From an uncultured Chlorobiota bacterium (GTDB lineage Bacteria > Bacteroidota > Ignavibacteria > UBA10030 > UBA6906): DNA of 64,000 nucleotides. Under the pieces are notes generated by a model. The model searched no databases. It saw nothing but the letters and a program-made list of their open reading frames with translations, and was not told the DNA's origin. Shown piece by piece: positions 19,177 through 28,308 of this stretch. The DNA is taken from positions 49,596 through 113,595 of the forward strand of contig CAADGV010000014.1 in the NCBI GenBank assembly GCA_900696645.1, in the 5' to 3' direction. Made by a program: the position numbers and the translations under genes. How positions within the stretch are numbered: position 1 is the first letter of the stretch; each line of letters begins with the position of its first letter.

Positions 19177-22100
19177 ATGACACTCACTGAATTATCCATC
19201 AAACGTCCGACGCTGATCGTCGTCATTTTCGCAGCGTTGACTGTCGTCGGACTCTTCAGCTTCACACAACTCAAGTACGAGTTGCTTCCGAAGATCACCC
19301 CACCGTTTGTCGCCATCACGACGGTATATCCGGGAGCTTCACCCAACGAAGTTGAAACCTCAGTCACGAAAGTGATCGAAGACGCCGTTTCCGGCATCGA
19401 CAAAATATCAACGCTGTACGGTACGTCGTCCGAAGGCGTAGCGTTCGTGTCAATTGAATTCACGATGTCGGCGGATGTGAACATTGCCCTGCAGGATGTC
19501 CAGCGCAAAGTGAACGAAGTTGCTTCACAACTCCCTCAGGGATCGAAAGCGCCCATCGTTTCGAAGTTTGCGCTCGATGAGTTGCCGGTTCTTCGCATGG
19601 GATTGACTTCCAATATGCCGTCACGCGAGTTTTATCAGCTTGTGAAGGACAAAGTCCGGGCAAAGCTCGCTAAGGTGCCGGGTGTCGGACAGATTACGCT
19701 CGTCGGCGGCGATGAACGGGAAATCAAAGTCAACGTAGATGCCCAGAAGCTTCGTTCGTACGGTCTTTCATTGCTGCAAGTAACGCAGGCGATCAAGTCA
19801 TCCAATCTTGATTTCCCGACGGGAAAAGTAAAGGAAGGCGGGCAGCAGTACATCGTTCGTATTGCCGGAAAATTCTCTTCCGTTGATGCGATGCGGGACC
19901 TTGTTGTTGCGCAGTCAAGACAAGGCGGCGATATCAAGCTGTCGGATATTGCCGAGATTGAGGATGGACAGAAGGAGTACAGCCAAATCAGCCGCATTGA
20001 CGGCAAAACATCAATCGGCGTTCTTGTGTCGAAGCAATCCGATGCAAACACCGTTGATGTAAGCGCCCTTGTGCGGGAGGAAATTCCGAAGATTGAAGAA
20101 CTCTACAAAGAACACGGACTCAAGTTCGACATTGCTCAAGACGGCTCGACGTTCACGCTCGATGCGGCTAATGCCGTGAAGAAAGATCTTGCCATTGCCG
20201 TGCTTCTAGTTGCGATTGTGATGCTTGCATTCCTGCACAGCATCCGCAACTCTGTTATCGTTATGATTGCGATTCCTGCGTCACTGATTTCGACATTCAT
20301 TGCGATGTATGCATTCGGGCTGACGCTGAATCTGATGACACTACTCGGCCTTTCGCTTGTTGTCGGTATTCTTGTTGACGATTCGATTGTCGTGTTGGAG
20401 AACATCTACCGTCATCTTGAGAAAGGAGAGGAGAAACGTGCAGCGGCACTGAAGGGCCGGAACGAAATCGGCTTTGCGGCCCTTTCGATTACACTTGTTG
20501 ACGTTGTCGTGTTCGTGCCTCTTGCGCTCGTCTCCGGCCTCGTCGGCAACATTATGCGTGAGTTTGCGCTGACGGTCGTCTTCTCAACGTTGATGAGCTT
20601 GTTCGTCTCGTTTACGATAACGCCGCTTCTTGCATCACGCTTCGCCAAGCTCGAACATCTCACCAAAAACTCATTGTTAGGCAAGTTCGGCGTCTGGTTT
20701 GAAGAGAAGTTCGAAGCGATGACGCGTTCGTATCTGCAAATTCTGAAATGGGGATTGGGCAATCGAGGCAAAGTGGTGATGATTACGGTGGCGTTGCTGA
20801 TTGCTTCCTTTGCCCTCGTTCCGCTCGGGTTCATCGGGTCGGAGTTCATCGCTGTTGCCGACCGCGGCGAATTTGCTGTGACGCTCGAACTGCCGCCCGG
20901 CTCAACAGTCGAAAACACCAACTTCATTACACAACAGGCCGAGCGGATGATTTCGCAAATGCCCGAAGTGCGGAAGATGTTCGTCAACGTCGGCGCGTCG
21001 AGCGACGGCTTTCTTGCACAATCCTCCAACAATATCGCCGAATTGACTGTGACGCTTGTTCCCAAGCGTGAGCGCAAGAAATCCACCGATAATGTTGCGG
21101 ATGAAATCAAGCAGAAGCTTGCGGAAATTCCCGGCGCGAAAGTCCGTGCAAATCCCATCGGCATCTTTGGTACGGCAAACCAAACGCCGATTCAGCTTGT
21201 GGTCAGCGGAACGTCGTATGAAGACGCGAAGCACGCCGCGGAACAGGTGGCCGATGTTGTTCGCAGAATTCCCGGCACTGCCGACGTTCGCCTCTCGTCC
21301 GAAGAAGGCAAGCCCGAAACACGCGTTGAAATCGACCGCCAGAAAATGGCCGCTTTTGGCCTGAATTTGGCGGAAGTGGGGCAAACGCTGCGTGTGGCGT
21401 TCAACGGCGATGATGATTCGAAATTCCGTGAGGGCGATAATGAGTACGCCATTCGCATCCTGTTTGATCAATTTGACCGGTCTAAAACGTCGGATATCGG
21501 CAGCGTGACGTTCGTGAACCGCAAGGGAGAACTGATTGAGTTGAAACAATTCGCCGACATCTATCAGGCAACCGGCCCCACGAAGTTGCAGCGCCAGGAT
21601 CGGAATCCGTCGGTTACGGTGTTGTCGCAAGCAGTCGGACGCCCGAGCGGAAGCATCGGGGAAGATATTAAAGCAGGACTTGCGAAGATCAAGCTGCCGC
21701 AGGGAGTAAACATTGCGTACAAAGGCGACCTGCAGAATCAGGCGGAAGGGTTTGCGAGTCTCGGTCTTGCGTTGATTGCCGCGGTGTTGTTCATGTACAT
21801 GATTATGGTGGCGCTGTATGATTCGTATGTCTATCCGTTCGTGGTTATGTTCTCCGTGCCGGTTGCGATGATAGGCGCGTTGCTTGCGCTTGCGTTGACG
21901 ATGAAGTCGCTGAGCATCTTTTCGATTCTCGGCATTATCATGTTGGTGGGATTGGTCGGCAAGAATGCAATTCTTCTCGTTGATCGCACGAACCAAATGC
22001 GTACAGAGACGAACCTCAGCACATATGATGCGCTGATCGAAGCCGGACAAACTCGCTTGCGCCCGATCATGATGACGACGGTGGCAATGGTGTTTGGCAT

Positions 22101-22341
22101 GCTGCCGATTGCGATGAGTACCGAAGCGGGCGCCGAGTGGAAATCCGGACTTGCGTGGGCAATCATCGGCGGACTCACCAGCTCGCTGCTGCTCACGCTT
22201 GTACTCGTACCCGTTGTGTACCTCTACGTTGACAGCCTGAAGGAGAAAATCCCCGCTCTCTTCAAGCGCGTCGCGTGGACGAGCAAGCTCTCGCTGAAGA
22301 AACGCATCCCCGATTTGCATCCGCATTTTCAACCGGAGTAG
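19177..22341 (+). CDS. RND efflux transporter (AcrB/HAE1-like)
   Basis: MTLTELSIKRPTLIVVIFAALTVVGLFSF...; VGILVDDSIVVLENI; GLVGKNAILLVD. Confidence 0.95.
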   Translation: MTLTELSIKRPTLIVVIFAALTVVGLFSFTQLKYELLPKITPPFVAITTVYPGASPNEVETSVTKVIEDAVSGIDKISTLYGTSSEGVAFVSIEFTMSADVNIALQDVQRKVNEVASQLPQGSKAPIVSKFALDELPVLRMGLTSNMPSREFYQLVKDKVRAKLAKVPGVGQITLVGGDEREIKVNVDAQKLRSYGLSLLQVTQAIKSSNLDFPTGKVKEGGQQYIVRIAGKFSSVDAMRDLVVAQSRQGGDIKLSDIAEIEDGQKEYSQISRIDGKTSIGVLVSKQSDANTVDVSALVREEIPKIEELYKEHGLKFDIAQDGSTFTLDAANAVKKDLAIAVLLVAIVMLAFLHSIRNSVIVMIAIPASLISTFIAMYAFGLTLNLMTLLGLSLVVGILVDDSIVVLENIYRHLEKGEEKRAAALKGRNEIGFAALSITLVDVVVFVPLALVSGLVGNIMREFALTVVFSTLMSLFVSFTITPLLASRFAKLEHLTKNSLLGKFGVWFEEKFEAMTRSYLQILKWGLGNRGKVVMITVALLIASFALVPLGFIGSEFIAVADRGEFAVTLELPPGSTVENTNFITQQAERMISQMPEVRKMFVNVGASSDGFLAQSSNNIAELTVTLVPKRERKKSTDNVADEIKQKLAEIPGAKVRANPIGIFGTANQTPIQLVVSGTSYEDAKHAAEQVADVVRRIPGTADVRLSSEEGKPETRVEIDRQKMAAFGLNLAEVGQTLRVAFNGDDDSKFREGDNEYAIRILFDQFDRSKTSDIGSVTFVNRKGELIELKQFADIYQATGPTKLQRQDRNPSVTVLSQAVGRPSGSIGEDIKAGLAKIKLPQGVNIAYKGDLQNQAEGFASLGLALIAAVLFMYMIMVALYDSYVYPFVVMFSVPVAMIGALLALALTMKSLSIFSILGIIMLVGLVGKNAILLVDRTNQMRTETNLSTYDALIEAGQTRLRPIMMTTVAMVFGMLPIAMSTEAGAEWKSGLAWAIIGGLTSSLLLTLVLVPVVYLYVDSLKEKIPALFKRVAWTSKLSLKKRIPDLHPHFQPE

Positions 22342-22361
22342 GTGGGAAGTTCCGGTGCGAG

Positions 22362-22397
22362 AAAAGCCCTGAGCGTGAAAGCGCTCGGGGCTTTTTG
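22362..22397 (+). terminator. Rho-independent terminator
   Basis: AAAAGCCCTGAGC-GTGAAA-GCGCTCGGGGCTTTTT stem-loop plus T-run after the RND gene. Confidence 0.8.
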
Positions 22398-22459
22398 TTT
22401 TCCCTCCCATTATCCCGTATATTCGCGTGGTTTCCCAATTCATACGAGACAACAGCGTA

Positions 22460-23152
22460 ATGCAAAAATCAGTACTCGTCGTTGATGACGAAAAAGACAT
22501 CATTGATATGCTCAAGTACAATCTTGAGAAGGAAGGCTACAAAGTCCTGACGGCACGCGACGGCAAGAAGGCGCTCGATCAGGCCAAACACTCGCCCGAT
22601 CTGATACTGCTCGACGTGATGATGCCGGAAATGGACGGCTGGGAAGTGTGCAAGCAACTGAAGCGTGACGTAAAAACTGCTTCTATTCCGGTCGTTTTTC
22701 TTACGGCAAAAGGAACCGAGTTCGACGAGGTTCTCGGCCTTGAGTTAGGGGCGGATGACTACATGGTCAAACCTGTGGCCGTTCGGACGCTTCTTGCTCG
22801 CGTGAAAGCAGCTCTTCGCCGCAAGGAAAATGCTACAACAGATTCCACTTCTTCCGCCAATGAGATTCTTCGAGTTGACAAACTGGAGATCAATGTTCCC
22901 AACTATACTGCTTCGGTCGGCAACAAGGAAATCACGCTGACGCGTAAAGAATTCGAAACACTCGTCTATCTTGCCCGCAACAGAGGCCGCGTGATGACGC
23001 GGGAAGTTCTGCTGAATGTTGTGTGGGGACAAGACGTGCGTGTTGTTGACCGCACGGTGGATGTGCATATCAGCAAAATCCGTGAAAAACTCGGCTCTTA
23101 CGGCGACTACATTGAAACGGTGAAGGGTGTCGGCTACAGAATGAAGGCGTAA
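22460..23152 (+). CDS. phoB: PhoB-like OmpR-family response regulator
   Basis: Receiver VDDEKDI...LLDVMMPEMDGWEVC plus winged-helix output; adjacent PhoR-like kinase and pst genes. Confidence 0.85.
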   Translation: MQKSVLVVDDEKDIIDMLKYNLEKEGYKVLTARDGKKALDQAKHSPDLILLDVMMPEMDGWEVCKQLKRDVKTASIPVVFLTAKGTEFDEVLGLELGADDYMVKPVAVRTLLARVKAALRRKENATTDSTSSANEILRVDKLEINVPNYTASVGNKEITLTRKEFETLVYLARNRGRVMTREVLLNVVWGQDVRVVDRTVDVHISKIREKLGSYGDYIETVKGVGYRMKA

Positions 23153-24603
23153 TGCGCATGCGTCGTATTCAAACGAGGATTACCCTTACCTACTTCCTGC
23201 TCACGTTGTTTGCGTTCATCGCGTTTGCGATAGTAGCGAGTCTCGCAACACAGCAACATCTCACCAACCAGAAAATTGCCGAGCTTTCCAGGCGGATTGA
23301 TGTCATTATCCCCCTTCTCAAATCTGAAATAAACAATGACCCGGCCGTTCTTCACCGGCAAATCAGGAATCTCGCGTTGGCAGCCGATCTCCGCATTACA
23401 CTGATTGATTCTACCGGAGTTGTGCTGGCGGATTCCGACGTGCCGTTTGAGGGAACGCCGGGCATCAAGAATCATTTACAGCGTCCCGAAATTCAACAGG
23501 CGATGCGGGAGAACATCGGTACGGATATGCGTCTCAGCTCGACGGTGAATGAAGAATTCCTGTATGTTGCAAAAACCGTTGATATGAGAGGGGCAAACGG
23601 AGACTTGCGTGGAGTGAAATTCATCCGGCTCAGCGCGCATCTTCGTGATATTGCAACAATGGCGAAGGAAGAAAGAATCAACATTTTGATTGCCGGCGCG
23701 GTTGTGCTTGTGCTCGTTACAGGGATAAGCCTTTTCGTCTCACACCGCATCGCAATCCCGATGGAGCAGATTGCAGATGCCGTCGAGAATATCCGGTCGG
23801 GCGATCTTGACACGCGCATCGAAGTCAAAGAGAATGACGAAATCGGGAGAGTGGCGCAGGCGGTGAATGAAATGGTGGAGAAGCTCAAGACGGATATAGT
23901 CCAGCTCAAAAAGCTTGAACGGGTACGCAGCGAGTTCCTGGGCAACGTCTCGCATGAGTTGCGCACGCCGATTTTCTCGTTGCAGGGATTTCTGGAGACG
24001 TTGCTTGAAGGGGCGATTGACGATACTGCGGTAAACAGGGATTTTGTACAGAAGGCGTACAATCATTCGGTTCGTCTCAACACGTTGTTGGGCGATCTTA
24101 TCACCATCTCGCATATCGAATCGGGTGAGATGAAGATGAGTTTCCGCTATTTTATTCTCAATGAACTGTTATCTTCAGTCGTTGAGGAATTCACACCAAC
24201 GGCGGAGAATAACAAGGTTTCTCTCAGGCTTGCCCCCAATCTTCCTTCCAATGTCGAAGTGTTGGGAGATAAGGAACGGCTGCACGTTGTGTTCGACAAT
24301 CTGTTGGAGAATGCCATCAAGTACAACAAACCCGGTGGTGAAGTGATTGTCTCGTTCGAACGGCAGAACGGCAAAGTCCGACTCAGTGTTGCGGATACGG
24401 GAGTTGGCATTGCCCCCGAACATCAGCCGAGAATTTTCGAGCGTTTCTATCGCGTCGACCGGAACCGCTCGCGGGAAGTCGGAGGTACGGGGCTCGGGCT
24501 TGCCATTGTGAAGCATATCATTGAAGCGCACGGCAGCAGTGTGCAGATTGAAAGCAAAGTTGGAAAAGGGAGCGTGTTCAGTTTTACGTTGAAGATGGCA
24601 TAG
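23152..24603 (+). CDS. phoR: PhoR-like sensor histidine kinase
   Basis: HAMP; FLGNVSHELRTPIFSLQGFLETLLEGA; NLLENAIKYNKPGG; GTGLGLAIVKHI. Confidence 0.85.
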   Translation: MRMRRIQTRITLTYFLLTLFAFIAFAIVASLATQQHLTNQKIAELSRRIDVIIPLLKSEINNDPAVLHRQIRNLALAADLRITLIDSTGVVLADSDVPFEGTPGIKNHLQRPEIQQAMRENIGTDMRLSSTVNEEFLYVAKTVDMRGANGDLRGVKFIRLSAHLRDIATMAKEERINILIAGAVVLVLVTGISLFVSHRIAIPMEQIADAVENIRSGDLDTRIEVKENDEIGRVAQAVNEMVEKLKTDIVQLKKLERVRSEFLGNVSHELRTPIFSLQGFLETLLEGAIDDTAVNRDFVQKAYNHSVRLNTLLGDLITISHIESGEMKMSFRYFILNELLSSVVEEFTPTAENNKVSLRLAPNLPSNVEVLGDKERLHVVFDNLLENAIKYNKPGGEVIVSFERQNGKVRLSVADTGVGIAPEHQPRIFERFYRVDRNRSREVGGTGLGLAIVKHIIEAHGSSVQIESKVGKGSVFSFTLKMA

Positions 24604-25326
24604 ATGAACAAATCGGGTCAGTCTCTTACGGCGGCTGCGATGCCGCTTCTTCTCGTGTTGCTATCCGGTTGTGCGTCTGTTTCCTCGCCGACAAGAGTGG
24701 AAATTATCGAAGGCTTGGGATTGTTTGACTCGCTGATTCCCGTTCCGGCGGACAGCATTATCGGTTTGTATGAACGGTACGATCCGGCGACTTTCCATTC
24801 AATCTACAAAAACGACCTTGAGCTTGTGCAGCAGTTCATCGACTCGATGAACACGCATCTCGATGAAGCATCGAGGATTGACACGCTTGCTATTGATCAC
24901 GCAATAGAGAATTTCGGCAATGCCGCCCGCTCGCAGAAAACCATCTTCATTTCCAGCAGCTACTTCTTTCTCTTCAACGATCCGGCTGTTGTCCGCTCGG
25001 TGCTGACGCATGAATTCGGCCATATCTACCACGACAAACTGACGCCCGATCAGCGTGAGATGCTTGAACAAATCTGGCTGGAAATGCAGGAACGGGCGCT
25101 CTTCTATATTTTTCGTGACGGCGAGTATTCGGAGAATGCAAAATTTGGCGGCCATCCTGATGAGAGTCCGGCGGAGTTGTTTGCGTCGGGATTCAATCTG
25201 TTCAACAACAAACAGGATGAGCTGAACGTACGACTTCGGTACGTCAGCACCGAACACCATCAGCTTGTTGAGAGATTGAGAAACCTCGTCGTCGCCAGCA
25301 CGCTTTCCACAAAATTCCTTCCCTGA
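24604..25326 (+). CDS. Lipoprotein with HExxH motif (putative metallopeptidase)
   Basis: Lipobox LLSGCAS; LTHEFGHIYHD. Confidence 0.65.
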   Translation: MNKSGQSLTAAAMPLLLVLLSGCASVSSPTRVEIIEGLGLFDSLIPVPADSIIGLYERYDPATFHSIYKNDLELVQQFIDSMNTHLDEASRIDTLAIDHAIENFGNAARSQKTIFISSSYFFLFNDPAVVRSVLTHEFGHIYHDKLTPDQREMLEQIWLEMQERALFYIFRDGEYSENAKFGGHPDESPAELFASGFNLFNNKQDELNVRLRYVSTEHHQLVERLRNLVVASTLSTKFLP

Positions 25327-25393
25327 CCTCTTCAATTCTGCCAAGAGTCAGCCGAAAGTTGACTGTTTCTACGCTCTTTTTCTTCAATATTTC

Positions 25394-25439
25394 GTAAACC
25401 CCTCTTAACACTCCCGTAACATTGTTTTCGTAACTTTGT
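25394..25439 (+). promoter_or_regulatory. Candidate PHO box array plus -7 element upstream of the TonB receptor
   Basis: 11-bp repeats CGTAAACCCCT/CTTAACACTCC/CGTAACATTGT (25394-25426) followed by TAACTTTG (25432-25439). Confidence 0.7.
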
Positions 25440-25515
25440 AGCGGTCAAATCAGATTCACCACTTGAAATACCAACAGTCGTATCATTTTCACAAACATCA
25501 TAAGGGTCAGGCCAC

Positions 25516-28242
25516 ATGATGAAAAACATCGGCGCTACCATTTTTCTCGTAATGCTCTTGCTGGGAACCCTCGGGACAATTCATGCCCAAACAGGTGTGC
25601 TTGCAGGGAAGGTCTTTGACGAACAAACCGGCGAGGAACTCGTCGGGGCGAACGTTCTGATAGTCGGGACGACAACCGGCGCAACAACGGATATTGACGG
25701 CAAATACACGGTGCGCAACATTCCGGTCGGAACGTATAGCGTTCGTATCTCCTTTGTCGGCTACGGGACAAAGACGGTTACTGACGTGGTCATAAAGGCC
25801 GGACAACCGGCAACGCTGAATGTGAGTCTCACATCCTCGACTGTCGAGGCCGATGAAATCGTTATTACCGCGGAACGTGTGCGGGCAACGGAAAGCGCCT
25901 TGCTTGCCGAACGCAGGAAAGCAGCGGCAATTGGCGATGGCATCAGCGCCGAGCAAATTAAACGGGCTCCGGACGCAACATCGGGCGATGCGCTGAAGCG
26001 GGTGACAGGAATTTCGATTGTTGATAACAAATTTGTGTACGTCCGCGGCATTACCGACCGCTATAACGGCACAACGGTTGACGGTGCTTCGGTGACAAGC
26101 ACGGAAGTGGGGAAGAAGGGCTTCTCGTTCGATCTTATTCCATCCAATCTTATTGAAAACACGACGGTTGTGAAAAGCGCAACGCCCGATCTGCCGGGCG
26201 ATTTTACCGGCGGACTCGTTCAGGTGAACACGCTCGACATTCCGACCGACCGTCTTATCAAAGCTGGCGTGTCAAGTTCGTACAACACTGTTTCGACGTC
26301 GAAAGATTTCCTGGTCTCGCAGGGCGGCAAACGCGATTGGTTGGGATATGACGACGGCAGCAGGTCGATGCCGGAACAGAATGGTTCGATGACAGAGTTT
26401 GCAAGATCGCTTCCCAACAACTGGGCTCCACAACAGAAAAAAGCTCCCTACAACGGGTCGTTCTCCCTCACGTTCGGCGATCAGTTTATTCTCGGAGATG
26501 AAGAGACAAGCGAGAGCAGGCTGGGACTTATCACATCGCTCTCGTACAGCAACAGCTTCCAGCGCACGAACTTCAAAGTAAATGAATTGACGAGCGGAGG
26601 GTTTCCACTCCGCCGGTTCGACGGGTTAAAAGATGAGTATTCGGTGTTGTGGGGGGCAATCGTTAACGCAACGTATAAGATTTCCAATCTTCACAAAATC
26701 AGCTTCAAGAACAGTTACAACAGATCCGCCGATGATGACGTCAGCCAATATCAGGGAGAAGACGGCAACACGGGAAGCGAAGTCCGCAGCACCGCCATTC
26801 AGTGGACACAGCGCTCGGCCTATACCGGACAGATTGTCGGCGACCACAATTTCCCCGAATTGGGTGGATTGATGTTGCAGTGGCGTGGAACAGCATCTTC
26901 ATCGTTGCGAGAAGACCCTGATAGAAAGCTTGTTCCGTACGTCAGGCAGATTGGTTCGGCGCCCGAGGATCCTTTCTATGTTGCGACAAGCGACCGGAGT
27001 TGGGAGAAAGCGAACGACAGAAGCAAAGGCGTTGGATTGGATTTTTCTCTCCCCGTCGGGACTCTGAAAACAAAAGGTGGCTTGTACTACGAAGGACGAA
27101 CCACTGATTACAAGATTCGTGCGTACAGAATAACAGGCGTTGCCGGCACACCGTTCCAGTTGTACTCATTGCCCATTGACAGCGTGTTTCGGCCGGAGAA
27201 TTTAGGTGCAGGCGGGTTTGCATTCTTTGAGAATCCCAGCAACGTCGCCAGTTTCTACGATGGCGATCAAGAACTCATAGCAGGATACGCGATGGTGGAT
27301 GTGCCGTTTGCCGTTGCCGGACAGGACTTCCGTTTCGTCGGAGGGGCACGTTTGGAGAATTCTCTGCAAACGTTGCGCAGCACACGCTCGCTGACCGACC
27401 CGACTCCGGAAACAACCCAATTCAAGAAGATTGATATTCTTCCTTCGATGAATCTGACGTACATTGTCAATCCGATCACAAACTTCCGTCTTGCGTACAG
27501 CCAGACGTTGAATCGTCCCGAGTTTCGCGAGCTTGCTCCTGTTGCATATTACGACTTTGACAGGCTTGAGACCGTGTTCGGGAACCCGAACCTGCAGCGT
27601 GCGTTGATCAAGAACTACGATGCACGGGTTGAAGTGTTCCCGGCCCCTGGCGAAGTGGTTGCCGTCAGTTATTTCCACAAGTCTCTCTCTTCTCCGATCG
27701 AAGAGGTTATCGATGTGTCATCGACGCCGGTTCGATCCTATGTCAATTCGAATCGTGCAAACAACAGGGGATGGGAAATCGAGTTTCGTAAGTCATTAGA
27801 CTTTCTTGGAGGCTACTTCAGCAACTTCATGCTGTACGGCAACTACACAAGAGTCACATCCGAAGTCGAGGTGCTGGATGAGGTAACACCGGGCGTGTTT
27901 CAGGTTTCTAGGCGGCCGCTGCAAGGACAATCGCCGTACATGGTCAATCTTGGATTCTTCTTCACGGAACCGACGACGAGAACATCAGTCAGCATCTTCT
28001 ACAACAAAGCCGGCCGAAGAATCGATGCCGTCGGCTCTGCCATCAGCGAGCCTGATGTGTACGAGGAGCCGCGGGATCTTGTGGATATCACGGTGTCACA
28101 GCCGTTGTTCAACATGTTTGAAGTGAAGTTTGCGGTAAAGAATCTGAACGGAAGAGAGCAGTTTCTCTCTAAGCGTGATCAGATCTATCGCAGCAATGAC
28201 ACGGGAACATCGTATTCACTCTCGTTGTCTGCTACACTGTAA
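25516..28242 (+). CDS. TonB-dependent outer-membrane receptor with carboxypeptidase-regulatory-like N-domain
   Basis: GVLAGKVFDEQTGEELVGANVLIVGTTTGATTDIDGKY; plug domain; beta-barrel C-terminus. Confidence 0.92.
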   Translation: MMKNIGATIFLVMLLLGTLGTIHAQTGVLAGKVFDEQTGEELVGANVLIVGTTTGATTDIDGKYTVRNIPVGTYSVRISFVGYGTKTVTDVVIKAGQPATLNVSLTSSTVEADEIVITAERVRATESALLAERRKAAAIGDGISAEQIKRAPDATSGDALKRVTGISIVDNKFVYVRGITDRYNGTTVDGASVTSTEVGKKGFSFDLIPSNLIENTTVVKSATPDLPGDFTGGLVQVNTLDIPTDRLIKAGVSSSYNTVSTSKDFLVSQGGKRDWLGYDDGSRSMPEQNGSMTEFARSLPNNWAPQQKKAPYNGSFSLTFGDQFILGDEETSESRLGLITSLSYSNSFQRTNFKVNELTSGGFPLRRFDGLKDEYSVLWGAIVNATYKISNLHKISFKNSYNRSADDDVSQYQGEDGNTGSEVRSTAIQWTQRSAYTGQIVGDHNFPELGGLMLQWRGTASSSLREDPDRKLVPYVRQIGSAPEDPFYVATSDRSWEKANDRSKGVGLDFSLPVGTLKTKGGLYYEGRTTDYKIRAYRITGVAGTPFQLYSLPIDSVFRPENLGAGGFAFFENPSNVASFYDGDQELIAGYAMVDVPFAVAGQDFRFVGGARLENSLQTLRSTRSLTDPTPETTQFKKIDILPSMNLTYIVNPITNFRLAYSQTLNRPEFRELAPVAYYDFDRLETVFGNPNLQRALIKNYDARVEVFPAPGEVVAVSYFHKSLSSPIEEVIDVSSTPVRSYVNSNRANNRGWEIEFRKSLDFLGGYFSNFMLYGNYTRVTSEVEVLDEVTPGVFQVSRRPLQGQSPYMVNLGFFFTEPTTRTSVSIFYNKAGRRIDAVGSAISEPDVYEEPRDLVDITVSQPLFNMFEVKFAVKNLNGREQFLSKRDQIYRSNDTGTSYSLSLSATL

Positions 28243-28308
28243 GAAATGTTTCACAGGGTCAGGATTAATCAATCATCTTTTTCAAATTTATCCCCAGGAG
28301 GTAACGTA

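Noticed and set aside
20902-22521. Long 539-aa minus-strand ORF opposite the RND pump
   Set aside because: Low-complexity His/Arg/Gln-rich antisense translation, no domain features, overlaps a clear CDS
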